A DNA stretch of 64,000 nt from Rhamnusium bicolor (lineage: Eukaryota > Arthropoda > Insecta > Coleoptera > Cerambycidae). Position 1 is the stretch's first letter, and every line of letters starts with the position of its first letter. The position numbers and the translations under genes were made by a program. The stretch spans positions 2,356,001-2,420,000 of the forward strand of contig JANEYF010001958.1 in NCBI GenBank assembly GCA_029963845.1, read 5' to 3'. Below the pieces are notes generated by a model that saw only the letters and a program-made list of their open reading frames with translations, made no database searches and was not told where the DNA came from. Below are positions 33,690 through 47,215 of this stretch, piece after piece.

Positions 33690-34180
33690 TTCATCGGGAA
33701 CTACAACACTTCTAGGCAATTCAAAAGATAATATTGAAACAAACGAAAAGTAGGGAATTACGAAATTAGCTGTAAGGACAGTAATCAAAAGTATATTAGA
33801 CAAACTGGACGATCAATTCAAGCTAGATTGAAGAAACATATAACTTATCATAATATGGTAGAATAGATTAGTCTAGTATTGCCCAACAATGAGAATAACC
33901 ATAAAATATATAGCAGCAATTTAAGATTAATTAGGGATGTAACAAATACTAGACAGCTGGATGTATTTGAGAGCTGGAAAATTACAAAGTACAAAAAGAG
34001 TATGAATAGTGGCAGTGGGCCAATTCCATAGAGTCAGCTCTATTGGTTAGTGACACATTGTTAGCATAAGGGTGGTTTTAATTGTTTCTAGATGATGCCA
34101 ACTTGGATGGCGAAACGTGCGTCGTTTGCAGTCAATGATAATTTGTGAAGAACGTCAGTGTGTTTTTTATAAGTCTCAAA
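33690..34180 (+). mobile_element. Penelope-like element 3' end, plus strand
   Basis: The plus strand reads NYEISCKDSNQKYIRQTGRS (about 33758), then IQARLKKHITYH, SNLRLIRDVTNTRQLDVFES and SMNSGSGPIP, the GIY-YIG domain of the same family as 2047-4096. The tail has the hammerhead-like motif at 34087-34135. With the copy at 33142-33680 it forms a head-to-head pair. Confidence 0.75.
34087..34135 (+). ncRNA. Hammerhead-like motif at PLE 3' end (candidate, second copy)
   Basis: GATGA (34091-34095), stem GCCAAC/GATGGC with one mismatch, then GAAA (34112-34115), a short stem and GTC near 34131. The order matches 3976-4024, but the stem is weaker. The core again has A in place of the conserved U before GA. 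Confidence 0.35.
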
Positions 34181-34427
34181 TCTGAAGAGTTTACGGGCGA
34201 TTTGGAAAACTTTCACTGTATTTCGTAACACTTACCTTGGCAATGCTCTAAAACCAGTAACATGTTGTGTATATGTATATTTTAGGGCCATAATCTATAA
34301 AAACAAAAAGAGCGAGAGTACATCAAATCAGTATTGATTTATATTTTTGCTAAACTATGGTAAATAACAGAAATTAAAACAAGCAAATTAAAAAAGACAA
34401 CTTCCTTAGCTACGCATCTACAGATTA

Positions 34428-34516
34428 AAATAATAATAATCATAATAATAACTGTCTTTATTGTATAAAATGAAAGCAATTTAAGACAAAAGGTACGTGG
34501 TACAGTATATACTTGT
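34428..34516 (-). repeat. LINE 3' tail, minus strand
   Basis: Similar to 5776-5872 (shared words GCAATTTAA, ACAAAAGGT and GTGGTAC) with an AATAATAATCATAATAATAA run on the left. It reads as a short truncated LINE end on the minus strand. Confidence 0.5.
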
Positions 34517-34519
34517 GTC

Positions 34520-35650
34520 ATGGGCTGTGTGGCACGTAGCGCCGTCTTTTTTGAAGCCAGATATGGATTTGAGAACACCGTTATAGACAGGATTACAAGT
34601 TATATAACAAATAGGTACCAAGTAACAAAAATGAATGGGAATTTATCAGAAGCCAAGTTAAACAACTTTGGGGTTCCTCAAGGCAGTGTACTCGATCCAG
34701 TATTATTTATTCTTTATATTAATGACCTTGGCAAATCCATCTTTTTGTTGATGACACTCTTATTTACTATGAGAGTACAAATTTTGAGGAAATGGTAAGT
34801 ACTGTTAATTTAGAACTAAAATTATTGACAGAAAAATTTAAGATCAATGGACTAAAAGTAAATGAAATAATATCCAAATTTATGTTCGTGGATAAGTAAT
34901 TATCTATATAAACAGTTTGCTAGTCTAAATCTTGATATCGAGTTAAATAATAAAGTTGAAATTGTTCAGGAAATAAAGTATCTAGGCCTAATAATTGACC
35001 GTGAACTGAAATTTAACAAACGTATAGAATATATATTAAAGAAAATCGGTAAAAAGATCGAATTTTTTAGCAGAGTAGCTCAATTTATATCAACTATTAC
35101 TAAAGTAACTGTGTATAATACCTTAATACTACCTTATTTTCTCTATTGCTGTTCTGTGTTGTATACAAGTTCTACAAATTTTAGTAGACTCCAGGTTCTT
35201 CAAAATAAGGCAATGCGAATAATACTAAGATGCAATCGCTTCACTAGCAGTCAGCTAATGCTCAATACATTAAAATGGCTTAACATTAAGCAGTTCCTCT
35301 TCTTCCAAACTATGACGTTTATTTTCAAAATGATTAATAATATTTTACCGGAATATCTCACACGACAATTGTTGCCTGTTACAGACGTACACATGTGTAA
35401 CACACGAACGGCTAGTGCAAATAACTATTATGTTAAAAGAACTTCTAGGAGTAGTACAATGAGAAGTCTGTTCCACAAAGGAGTTGTACAATTCAATTTT
35501 CTTCCTCACGTAATTAAGACTAATAATACCGTTAACCAATTTAAGAGTCAACTTTTATGTTTTATAAAAGATAATGCATGTCAGCCAAATTGATGTTGCT
35601 TGAGGTTTGGTGAAAGTGCACGATAAGTTGCAATAAAAGATCAATTATAA
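34520..35650 (+). mobile_element. 5'-truncated LINE, plus strand
   Basis: A fourth LINE family with reverse transcriptase and C-terminal region, ending with GCAATAAAAGATCAATTATA and an A-run near 35650. It starts inside the RT palm, so it is 5' truncated. Confidence 0.75.
34555..35593 (+). pseudogene. LINE reverse transcriptase fragment
   Basis: The reading YGFENTVIDRITSYITNRYQ (about 34562) leads to NNFGVPQGSVLDPVLFILYI (about 34666). After a frameshift the catalytic box is FVDDTLIYYE (about 34745), with both Asp kept, then LTEKFKINGLKVNE. After a broken stretch (34880-35110) the thumb reads YNTLILPYFLYCCSVLYTSS and LQNKAMRIILRCNRF, ending at a stop after DNACQPN (35591-35593). Three breaks make it inactive. 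Confidence 0.8.
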
Positions 35651-36569
35651 AAAAAAATTAAATCATTTCCAAACGTTGTTGAGGCATGTATCTTTCCATG
35701 ATAAAATTGCAAACCTTACTGAATACAACTGACAGTAACAGGTAATTTTGACATTTCAAATATAGCCACAATGTTAAATTAAAAACATATCACCCTTATT
35801 GAAAAACCTTTTATAAGACTGAGGGACGAGCAGATTTTTTTTAAATCTATTTTGAGCCAGTTCGAAACAATATACGAATCTATTTTTTTTTATGAGACAG
35901 AAAACCAATTCTATAAAGTCTACGTACTGCTGTATACGAACAGATCCCAACGATACTAAAAAAAGGTCGGTAAAGAAACAGAATTAGCTTGTCCTAGCAT
36001 CGCCAACATTCATAAAGATTTGTGAATGGGAATGTCTTATTCCGCGCAAAAAAATAAATATCCGAAAGACAAGGCTGATCAATTCGCTGAAGCGCTCTAA
36101 TAAAAAGGCCGTTGAGGAACGACTCCTAGAAATCGAAGTAACCGAGGACGAGGATCGGCGCGTCTTCCGATCATCTTGATGTGTCTCATCAGATCGCCGT
36201 CCAGGGCCCTCTCACTTAATTTATTCGGAATGTTTACATATGTTGAAAACGACCGGGCGCATTATAATTGTCGGCATCTGACTGTCAAAGGGGTCGCAGC
36301 ATGCCACGGTCGATCGTGGCGCCACCACGAAAAAAACGGCGAAACGCGAAACGTACAAAACGAACAAAACGACGACGTCCGTTTGTGTGTCTGTCTTGGA
36401 GCTCTTTCATGTCGCCCGTCTCTTTTTAAGGGATTCCTAATATTAATTAATATTGTTAATCTTGATGTCGTTAGCAACGAACTTGTAGTCGTCGACGATG
36501 GCAGGACACGGGTTTCTGTCCGTGGCAGAATACCCACGGTAGGCAATATATTATGAAAGTTTAATTTTT
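35651..36569. other. Intergenic; GC-richer stretch at about 36060-36555
   Basis: 35651-36050 is AT-rich with no gene. About 36060-36555 is visibly GC- and CpG-rich and free of obvious repeats. Two overlapping open frames, plus 36176-36556 (126 codons) and minus 36262-36588 (108 codons), have no motif and would exclude each other. It may be unique regulatory DNA or an untranslated exon; not decidable here. Confidence 0.35.
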
Positions 36570-37060
36570 TATATACAGAGTGTCTCAATATTGCGTCAAA
36601 GTCCTATATCGGATTATTAGAAGACTTTGGAAACTTATTCTTTTACGGAAGTGATACAGGATCAAAATGCTCACATCTTAAAAATATTTTTAAATATACA
36701 GGGTGACTGGCTACAGCGGGGTAACTTCGAGGTCGGTTTTTGAAATGGAACATCCTATACTGGGTAACAACGAGATGAGTCCCGTTCCAATTTCTCGGTT
36801 GATTTTCGGAATACAATTTTGAAATTTTGGCATATCAGTTGTGATATAAAAAGCCACATTTTGCACTTACTAAGTGAAAAATATCACTTCCGGTCCAACC
36901 GGAAGTAGCAACAACTTTTGATTTTTAAATAGCAACCTTATATATTTTTGTAAATTTAGATTTCACATGAAATTCTCCTTACACGATGTACAAAGTAGGT
37001 AATTGTTTTCAAAATAGCGTCATAAATTCGAAAAAGTGAAAAAGCTAAGTTGGCAACTGT
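36570..37060. mobile_element. Nested remnants of TA-inserting elements
   Basis: TACAGAGTGTCTCAATATTG at about 36575 and TACAGGGTGACTGGCTAC at about 36698 are mariner-style termini facing right. Inside lies the hairpin ACTTCCGGT/ACCGGAAGT (36886-36906, loop CCA), also found decayed at 21465. No transposase is visible. Confidence 0.5.
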
Positions 37061-38689
37061 AAGACTGTGTTTTAAAAAAATTTATCCAGTAGGTCTTTGA
37101 TCTGATGTATCACCTTCATATTTATTGTCGCATTTCAATAAAAGTTTATTTCGTTCAAAAATCACTATTTTAAATTGAAAAACAATTTTTTCTGAAAAAC
37201 AAAAAGCAAATGGATTTTATTCAATTTTTTTAAATGGTAACCATATTTTTTTACTTACACCAACAAAGCCCAAAACATTAACCTTTCATTTGATGTATAA
37301 TACGTCTAGTTTTAGTACTAATTTACTTTGAAATTATTAGAGTTTTTTTTACCACATCCAATTATAATTTGAATATCTATTCTCAGAGTTTCAGATAAAT
37401 GAGCCATAATAAAGATGAATAAATAAAGAAATCTTATTAAATACACTGATGCATGTGTCTTAGAATAAAGTACAGTAATTGAAAACAAAAATATGCCATG
37501 GCCCAATTTCTGATAGTTTTTAAGGCACAGTTAATGGTGTTATTTCTTAAGGTTTTTTTGACTAATTTTTTAGTGTCCACTTCTGGTGGGTACAATTTTG
37601 TATTAAAAAACTTAAAAAGCAACAACAGATCAGATCCAATTTTTCTTCAAAACCAATAATTTGGCAAAAAAATATCTCAACTGTGTTTCCAAGACATCCA
37701 CAACATTTTACATCTTCAAATTCATTTTCTCAGGAATTGCCCCAAATTTAAATAAAGAATCAAAATCCTTTTCGAATGACCCCTTCCTAATTTGAAATTT
37801 TTGGGGGGGCGTTAGTCATAATTCAGAGAGGGTAATCGTCTTTTATTATCATGGTAAAAAATGGTAATTTCAAATAAAAATGACATGTTTAAGGTTTTTC
37901 CTAAAACTTCATTAATTACGCTTAAAATGAATTTATTCCATAACATATGGACCGGCACTGTAGGTGTAGTCATACAAGAATTGAATTTACAATACAAAAA
38001 CATCCCCAACATGGACCTTTTTTATAAATTATATATTTGTGTTTTGCGTAAACACAATTACCATTTGTAATATGCATTTATTACCTGCCTTATTTCAATT
38101 TGCCACATTCTAGGGCACTTTAAAACTAGCAAATTTCGGTTTTCGGTCTGTTTGACGACCAATCTTATTTAATCTGATTGGGCTACTGTTGAAAATAACA
38201 GAAACTGGCCTCTTTTTGATTGTTTTTGCAACAGGCAAAGTGTTTACCGATATGGAAACATCTAATCCTACCATTTAAAAATCGCTTTATTGGTAAATTG
38301 TATAAGGACTGGAGACACTCGAATTTTTCCGTCTGCTGAATTCGATAATTTTGTGAGAAAATTGGATAAAAAGAACCGACAACGTGAATATGTAACGAAA
38401 TAGACGATCGGTTTTCAGATATTGTCTTTGAAAATCAGTTAAACTAATTTGCAAAATGTAGTCGATGTTTAATAGGGTTTTAAATTGTTATATGTAAAAT
38501 AAAAAAAATCTAAATTTCAGTTTGCTCCTCGGCTTAAATAATTTATTGTAATTTGCTATATTATTATTTGCGATTGAAAATTCGAAAAACTGATAAGTAG
38601 TATTGTTGTAAATCTTATTAGAACTGTTTTTTTCACTTTATTTTTCCAAAATCGTTGTTTGTTTATATTTTCTCCACGCTTTAATACTT
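37061..38689. other. Intergenic, nothing recognised
   Basis: AT-rich, no motif on either strand. Short open frames (37318-37625 minus, 37812-38070 both strands) show no family signature. Confidence 0.5.
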
Positions 38690-39075
38690 TTCTTTAATGG
38701 CGCTTATCAGTAGGTAATCGAACTAGGATGGATATATTCGCTAAAAAGATTTGGTTTTAAGAACAGTGTCCACAAAAATTGTGCTAATTTCTAGTAAAAA
38801 TCTCCACATGCTCTATCAACATTTTCCTAGTTAATTAAAAATTCCCAGTTTGTTTCTGCTAAGATTTGATAGAGTATAGGAAAATTGGCTCTTTTAAAAT
38901 TAGGTTTATAATTAGAGTTACACTTAGGATTTTCGAGAGCATTGCTTACGGTAAAAAATGAAATTAGGGCGGGATGATGATTGTCTTCAGCAATAAGAAC
39001 ATCAATGGCATTTTCAACCGTACAAACTTTATTAGATAGAACTAGGTCTAGTTGGGTATATATAAGGTGTTAGGT
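38690..39075 (-). pseudogene. LINE endonuclease/linker fragment
   Basis: One minus-strand frame reads YTQLDLVLSNKVCTVENAID, then VLIAEDNHHPALISFF, NYKPNFKRANFPILYQILAE and TNWEFLIN, continuing to RACGDFY and KPNLFSEYIHPSSI. The pattern DLVLxN...EDxHHPAL...KANFxxLYxxL...W is that of the C-terminal apurinic-type endonuclease and linker of Jockey/CR1-like LINEs. Two stops interrupt it. No reverse transcriptase adjoins it. Confidence 0.65.
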
Positions 39076-40092
<1,017 letters not shown>

Positions 40093-42060
40093 GTAAGTAA
40101 AAGATGATCGAAATGTTTCATATTTAGGCCTTATTGTATGCAATTGGTCATTTGTATGTTTCAAATTTAGGTTATGTAAAACATTTCTCGCAATTAGTTT
40201 GTCAAAGAGATAAATAGGTTTTTGCGTTGGGATGACATTATTTAATAGTGAGATGAAATGTAGGAAGTACCTCTCATTTATTTTTAGTAGTTCTAACTTC
40301 CTGATATGTGCTGTTATATGCTTGTGGATAAAAATATTTGTAACAAATCTAATACAGATATTCTGGATTTTTCACCTTGTCAACTTGTTCTATAATTATA
40401 TTGTCAATTGAGAGTTGAAAGTGAATGAGAACTCTTAATTTATTTTCCGTACCAAAGACTATATTATTCTGAAGGGTCCAATTTTTTTATTTCATTTATA
40501 TCATGATTAATTTTGGTTTGGGCTTCCTCAGACTTCATCACATCAAAAGCAAAGTAAAGTTGTATATCATCAGCGTACATACGCAGGGAACAATATTTCG
40601 GGACTTGAGGCAAGTCTGGGGTATAGATGTTAAAAAGCATAGGCCCCAAAATCGAGCCTTAGGGAACTACTGAGAGTAGCAAGCGTTTGTCAGAGAGTCT
40701 TCTTCTACTTGTGGTGTTAAAGACAAGTATATAGAAAACGATTTAGTAAGTAAAACGTGAGCTACATTAAAATTGTATTCTCTATCCCGTAGAATTTTAA
40801 CTTTCTTATTAGCAGTTCGGTGTTTAAGGAGTCAAAAACTTTTGACATATCTAATAAGGTCAAGGAAGTTACTTTTTCAAAATTAATTGACGTCAAAACA
40901 TCATCAAGAATAGTGATCATGGCCGTGGATGTTCCGTGACTCTTTCGAAAACTTGACTGTATTTTGGGAATTACATTATGGTCTAGCGCATAAGGTGTTA
41001 GTTGACCATGGATAAGGGACTCCGCTATTTCTGATGGAACTGAAAGTAAACTAATGGGTCTAAGTTCTATGATGGTGCTTATCATGCAATTTTTAGATAT
41101 TGGTTTAACTAATATCTGTTACCAGATTAGGGGGACTGTTCCGGTTTCAAATGGGGGACTGTTCCGGTTTTATAATGTGTTAGAGGTCCCGCTATATATG
41201 GTAATCGTAATTGTAGCATTTTGCCTGAAATACCGTCATATCCAACTGTGTAAGGATTTTGCCTTAAATTAAATTGGGAATAACTTCTACTGAGGCATTT
41301 TGTAATTCGAAGTTGTAACGTGTTGTGAGTAGCGGTTATACTCAAATTGTAATAGATAATTTTGAGAAATGCTATTACGCGGTGTAGAATCAATAAATAA
41401 ATTGTTGTAATTGTTTTCATCGCAGAGGTTTTCAGGAAGCTGTGTAAGATTTAACGACTTCGTTAGATTTTAAAGTAGACCATCAATTTTTGGATTTTTA
41501 ATATTTTGATTAATATGGAAATTAAGAAATGCTTTTTGTTAATTTTCAATGATTTGTTGCAGATGTTTCGCATCACACTGTAGTATTTTCTATCTACAGG
41601 TGTTCTACTGCTTTTAAACTTATTCCAAGCCTTAGTTTTGATTTTTTTCATAGCCCGTTAAGTGTCAGTGAACCAAGGTTTATGGGGTTTCTTGTTGTAA
41701 ATAGTCTTAATTGTGAGTAGGGTATGTCAAAAAGTGCTATAAGATGAGCATTGAAAAAAGATAACTTTTCATTTACTTCAGTGACTGTATACATTATTAT
41801 GCCAATCGATGCTAATTAGATCAAGAAGAAAATTTTCTCTGTCAACATTTGAAAAGGATCGGCAAGTTTTTGCTACGTTAGAATTTTCACGGTTTGTATC
41901 TATAGCACAGAACACAGTGTTATGACCTGCGATACTATGATCTAAAACACCGGATTTTGAGATATTTAAATTTTCGCTTACTATAATTAGATTAAGAAGA
42001 GACTTTGATTCTGAGCAAACTTTGGTAGATGAGTTGATAAACTGAAAACAGGTGTGTTCA
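40093..42060 (-). mobile_element. LINE, minus strand (family shared with 8015-9136)
   Basis: The element is longer than the copy at 8015: 3' UTR, RT, linker and part of the endonuclease are all recognisable. The 3' end meets the (TA)n tract. Similarity to 8015-9136 covers the 3' UTR and RT. Confidence 0.8.
40380..42060 (-). pseudogene. LINE ORF2 (endonuclease, linker, reverse transcriptase)
   Basis: From the 5' side: LNLIIVSENLNISKSGVLDH (about 41990), HNTVFCAIDTNREN and FSNVDRENFLLDLISIDW, the end of the endonuclease and linker. The RT begins at about 41085 with IELRPISLLSVPSEIAESLI, then IPKIQSSFRKSHGTSTAMIT, SLTLLDMSKVFDSLNTELL, MGPMLFNIYTPDLPQVPKYC and the intact catalytic box MYADDIQLYF (about 40580). 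Much of the thumb is deleted relative to 8271-8500. A 22-base direct duplication (GGGGGACTGTTCCGGTTT) at 41130-41170 adds a break. It is inactive. Confidence 0.8.
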
Positions 42061-44140
42061 TAGATAATTGTTCAAATATGTTGAAGCATTGCTACTTTTC
42101 ATCATATTTATGTTAATGTCGTTGCTATTTTCATGTTTGAAAAGTATGAAAAATGCCAGATGTTTATACGTTACATTGATTGTACCCAAAATGCTGAAGC
42201 TGCAAGAGATTTATATTTTTAGCAAGAACAACTTTTGTTGAAAAATTTGATGAATTATGGGTTTTCTGCAAAACAGTAGAACAGCAAACTTGATTGGGGC
42301 GGTTTAAAAAAACTAGTATTTCCTAGATAAATAATTTAAAATACAGGTGTGAGTCGAAGTCGTAACCACAAGATTCTAAAGAACCATAGGCATATAAAGT
42401 GAGGCTTACTTACTCAACAATTATTTTCCGGCGACACAGATCGCAGGATACATTCTTATTGGTTCATAGGAAAATGGGACCAATATGAAAATTTTCCCCG
42501 CTATATCATATAGACCAACAAGGTGGTAAGACTGACGCAATGGTGTGTCAAATTACTCTCTTTGTCACAATGCTCATACCGTAATCATACACGACAGCGT
42601 TTGGACATTAAAATCCATTCCAGTGTTTAGAAAAATTCAGTTTTTTTTTAGTTTCCCAGTAAAAGAATTGGGAAGTTTTAATCGACACACCATGTATGTC
42701 TTCTAGAAGAGACGTTTTTCAATTCAACCTCATTTCACTAAATCCATTTCGCAATATCATGAATTTAAACTAGCAGTAAGTTGTACGTGAGTGCGTGCGT
42801 GTGTGTGTCGGCGACCATTTTTTGCGAGGACGAAAAGTTTTGTTATACACGAAAACGTATAGAATATTGACGTAGATTTCTTGGGTAAGTTATTATCATT
42901 ATTCATTAGATTGTGATTAGATTTAGAAAAGTTAAATTAATTTGAGATCTAATGATGATAATGAAAAATTACTCACTCAGTCGGAACACAAAAAAATGCT
43001 AATTTATTTTAATTTAATTTAATTTTTCACTCGGAACTTATCTGTTAAATTTTTCCACACTTTTTATTATTTCCAAGACGTACAACTTGTTAGGCACCGG
43101 CTATCAACAAAATCTCACAAACTATAACTCCTATATGTATAAATTAAAATATCTTAATTGGTCACAGAGCGTATAAATTTCTCCATAAAGTTTATATAAA
43201 TGCATAAGAGCACATAAAAAGCAGGAAAGAGTTGTAAAAACCCATCATTTTCTATAAGTATATGTTAAAAACGAGGAATTTTTACTTGTTTCTTGCCAGG
43301 AAGAGTTTTACGATCAAAAATGATTTGTTGTTTATGTATCTTATATTTAATTAGTCGTTTTTAAAGTTAACTGTGGGTTGTATAATATTTATCGGTTTTA
43401 AACTGGTTCGGTTGCCGACATAAAATCCAAATTCGCATGGAAATCATTTAAAATTCCACATCTGGAAGCGTTGTCATTTTGGACTCCGTAAAAATGAATT
43501 TCCACGAATAATGACGAAACAAACATGAATTCAGCAAAAAAATCTGGTGTGGCTGTGATTCTGCATGTATCGCAATTGCAGCCAAGTTTTTTTGAGATCA
43601 TAGCCAACTATGATTTCTATTTAAAAAAGTGGAATTTGGTGTATAGACCAAAATCTACTCGTAGAAAAATTGTTTTTTCAGAATATTATTTTACCGTTGA
43701 GAATGTGCCTTTAGAAAGTTTTTATCGTTTGAAAGAATATCCACAAATAAAAAATTTATAGGACATACCCAAAATTCGTAAAAAATCGCTTTTGGCCTCT
43801 ATCTCAAAAACGGTTAGAAATATCACTGTGAACTTTGGGATCATTCAATTTTCTTTGACAATAATTCACCTGGAGAATATTCAATTTATTACAAGCGGGT
43901 GAAACATGGCAATCTCTACCATTTGGGATACTCTGTATAGTACCAACTATTTTAAACGAAATATTACTTAAACCAACTTGGCAAAAAACTAGCACAACGT
44001 TAATACAAAGGAGCCTGAACAAAGCATGTACAAGGTATTTCCTTCATCAGCATGTAGCGTGTAGAAATCTCTTCGTTTGTCTAAAAAAAAGAGCCGCAAG
44101 ACTTCTTTGCATTCCTGTTACTTTTGTATGTAAAACTTTA
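42061..44140. other. Intergenic with decayed MITE ends
   Basis: CAATGGTGTGTCAAATTA at about 42539 and the complement of CATGGTGTGTCGATTAAA at about 42692 could be the ends of a 155-base MITE. A mariner-like GGGATACTCTGTATA end lies near 43930, preceded by a CTCAAAAACGG phrase. The plus-strand open frame 43525-43761 has no motif. Nothing else is supported. Confidence 0.4.
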
Positions 44141-44149
44141 TGAAAATAC

Positions 44150-44830
44150 CATCGACGGCGTACATACCATTTGCAGCCTGTTCAAGGTTTACATCCAGGT
44201 GATAGTGAACACCGTTTAAATTTTTGTCATTTCATGTCGAATTCCGTGAGAAATAATCCAAATTTATTAAAGAAAATATTGTGGACCGATGGATCCTGCT
44301 TCACCAGAAGAGAAGTAGCTAATTTTCACAATCTGCATGTTTGGGATCACGAAAATCACATAGAATCAGGCCAAGAAATTTCCAAAATGAGTTCAGCGTA
44401 AATGTATGGCTTGGTTTATGGGGAAACAATATTATTGGCCCCTATCTTCTATCTCCCAGATTAACATCAGTATTATTTCTGGAATTCCTTGAAACAACGC
44501 ATGCAGATATGTGGAATAATTTTGATCTAGGTTCAAGGCGAAATCCTTGGTTTCAGCTTGAGGGTTGTCCGGCTCACTACTGACGAATAGGGCGAGAATT
44601 TCTTAATGCATTTTATTTGAATCGATGAATCGGACGCGGCGGACCAGTTTCATGGCCGCCCCGTTCTCATCTCCTCTCGATTTTTTGTTCGAGGTCTCAT
44701 AAAAGATAAAGTTTATTCTACCCCAGTTGGAAGCAGGAAAGAATTAATTGAGAGAATAGTTACCACCTGTAATGAAATAGGATGAAATCAATTATTAATA
44801 GTTTGGCTGTCCATTATAAAGTGATGCTGA
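44150..44830 (+). pseudogene. Mariner transposase fragment
   Basis: The reading begins in YRRRTYHLQPVQGLHPGDSE, then HRLNFCHFMSNSVRNNPNLL and ILWTDGSCFTRREVANFHNL (first catalytic Asp in WTD). A frameshift near 44360 leads to FSVNVWLGLWGNNIIGPYLL. The second catalytic position is FQLEGCPAHY, with Glu in place of Asp. A stop, WIGRG-type and GPVSWPPRS sequence follow, then a decayed third block and GLIKDKVYSTPVGSRKELIE and ERIVTTCNE at the end. No terminal repeats were found around it. It is a mariner lineage distinct from the one at 6031. Confidence 0.8.
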
Positions 44831-46925
44831 GTTTGTATTCAAGAAAATGGGTTTCACTTTGAATATCTTCTTTAGTTTAGACACCGGCTATGTTTTGTCC
44901 AGTTAAAATGTTTCATCTTCAAATTTTAATTTTTTATGTTACCGTAAGTTCTCGTTAATAAATGATTAAGAGTGACTTTATTTATTATTGTTGTATATAG
45001 GATGGGCCGTAACGATTTTCTCTTTCAGCCATTTTAATTTCGCCCATAGCCTACTCTAATATCGTATATTGTAGGAGATACAGCAACGCTATTAAATTTT
45101 ACTCGAAGACCGCCCAGGTAACACTAATGCTCTTATTAAGATCTCCAAGGTCGCTTTAAAATTATACAATAAAACTTCGAATAAAACCAAACGATATTCA
45201 AGACAAGCTTAGGATCACCATAAAGCAGCTTCTAGCCAAAAAGTGCCCATCCTAAAAGGGTCTTGAAGACTAAATTTTAAAATCATATAGTTTTAATTTC
45301 ATATTCTTAAAGAGTTCTTCAAGGCAACCTTAAACTTATGTATTAAAACGTTTTGCATTTAAAATAAAATTGCAGCAGACTAAATTGCCTTGAGAATCAC
45401 TATAATTAATCCTAAAAGGGTTTTATTTTGTTTTAAAGTCGGACAACTTTATGCGTGAAATAGTTAAAACAACGGCAAGTCTCTAATGGGCCAGAGTGGT
45501 AATATTTTAAACGTAACGCATATAAAGCTGATCAAAAATAATATTCAAATGCAAACTATTCTGGCAAAAATTACCAACGGATGACACTTTTCTGACAAAA
45601 TATAATAAAATACTTCTACATAACTCGAGCGCCACTAATATAATGTTTTTTTTATTATCTAAAAAAATTTTAAAAATATCGTCAATTTTTATTTTGCATC
45701 TAAACATCCAAATGCATTTTTTTAATAAATTGCATGTTTGGACACACCGTCCTTCAGTTATTTAAGAGGATGTAAAGCGCATATATTTCAATAATATTTT
45801 TTTCTTTGGCTATTGAAAATATTCATCATGGCGGGTCTGTATCTTGTATAAAAAATGGCGTGGTCTAGATAAAAACTGATTGCAAGTTAATAGAACATTT
45901 TAAATCTTACAAGACTTAAAATAGCGTTTTATTTACCACTTTAAGTACAATTACTCTCCCAGACATTTATTTACTCTTCATTTTAAAACTGAGTTGCTTT
46001 AATATGTTCAAACTCGTGGCCTTATTGATTTAAAGGGATCTGGAGCGTGTATGAAATCCTAACCTTAAAATTGTGCCGGTTTTGTGATTGCTGGATTTAA
46101 TGACTTCGTTTTAATTTAAAATACTTGTCACTAATATTTTCCATTTTAAATATGTCTTCTAGTTTTCATTCATGCATAAAGTAGGTACACGGACTGCACT
46201 GGTTCACTAAATCAGCAATCAGTTTATTGAGCAGATGGCGTGTTTTCTCCGATTATGGAGGGGGTAGAATTAGTTTTAATAAAGTCATCAAAAATCCAAC
46301 AGGCATTTCTTTTAATCAAATTGACTAAATTAAAACCTTTGAACTTTAAAATATTCTTAATTTACTCTTTAAAAAGTAAAAACTATGTTTTAGGATTTAA
46401 TGTGGAATTTCATTGAGCATATAGGCTTAAGATAAAATAGTTTTCTTAATGGGTTTTAATGACTACATCAAGGATACTCCATAAAACTACATTAAAACCA
46501 TTTGTTCCAAAATGGATTGTTTTAAAACTAACTTGCTATTTAATTCTTTAAAAAAGCAAATTAGTTTTAAAATAGCCAATGTCAAGAGTATTATAAACCT
46601 AGTATAAGATCAATATGGCATTAGGAGCAAACAGTTTTTTTTATTTTAATTTAAAGAGTGCATTAAATCCTTTGCATAAGAATCAGTGGTCTTTAAGAAC
46701 TTTTAGTTTATCTTAAGGTAATTTTAAAACCACTATCATTTTATTAAACATGTTAAAGCACTTTTAAAACCTAAATAAATCAAAAGTATCCTAGAGTTGT
46801 TACTTGGGCGTGCAACCTAGGAAAAAAATTAAAGAATAGTTTTTCTTTTTAAAATATCTGAGGATTCCAAAATTGGTGGAATATTGCAATTAAGACATTG
46901 GCGTCTCATTATTTTTTAAGAAAAT
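44831..46925. other. Intergenic, rich in TTTTAAAAC-like words
   Basis: No gene. From about 45040 to 46810 the words TTTTAAAA, AAAACC and CCTAAAAGGG recur at irregular spacing on both strands. This suggests a very degenerate repeat, but no clear unit length can be read by eye. Confidence 0.35.
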
Positions 46926-47215
46926 AGTAAAATGCACTCAGTAAGTACGCCACTGGTGAATCTATCAACATGAAAATTGGCACGTATGTAGAAATCAATT
47001 CAACAAATATTTCCTCCACGCAAATAAGTATTCTTTCTTTCCATTCACAAGATAATCGGGAAAAACGATTTTTTTTTTATAAACCTCAACACTCTGTATC
47101 TCGAAAACGAAGAGGTTTGAATAGTGAATGTTCACAGTGACAATATTTTGCTTAAAAAGACCTTCTTTATACTCTAATGAAGTTCTGTTCATTAAAACGG
47201 AAATACCCTGTATAT
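46926..47215. mobile_element. Decayed TA-inserting MITE
   Basis: Ends with ACGGAAATACCCTGTATA at about 47212. It contains CTCTGTATCTCGAAAACGAA, a phrase typical of the inner arms of mariner-like MITEs. The left end may be the CGCCACTGGTGAATC stretch near 46950. Low certainty. Confidence 0.35.

Noticed and set aside
36176..36588. Two overlapping open frames of 126 (plus) and 108 (minus) codons
   Set aside because: Both are open because the stretch is GC-rich; neither shows a motif, and both cannot be real.
43525..43761. 78-codon plus-strand ORF
   Set aside because: No family motif; the surrounding phrases resemble MITE arms.
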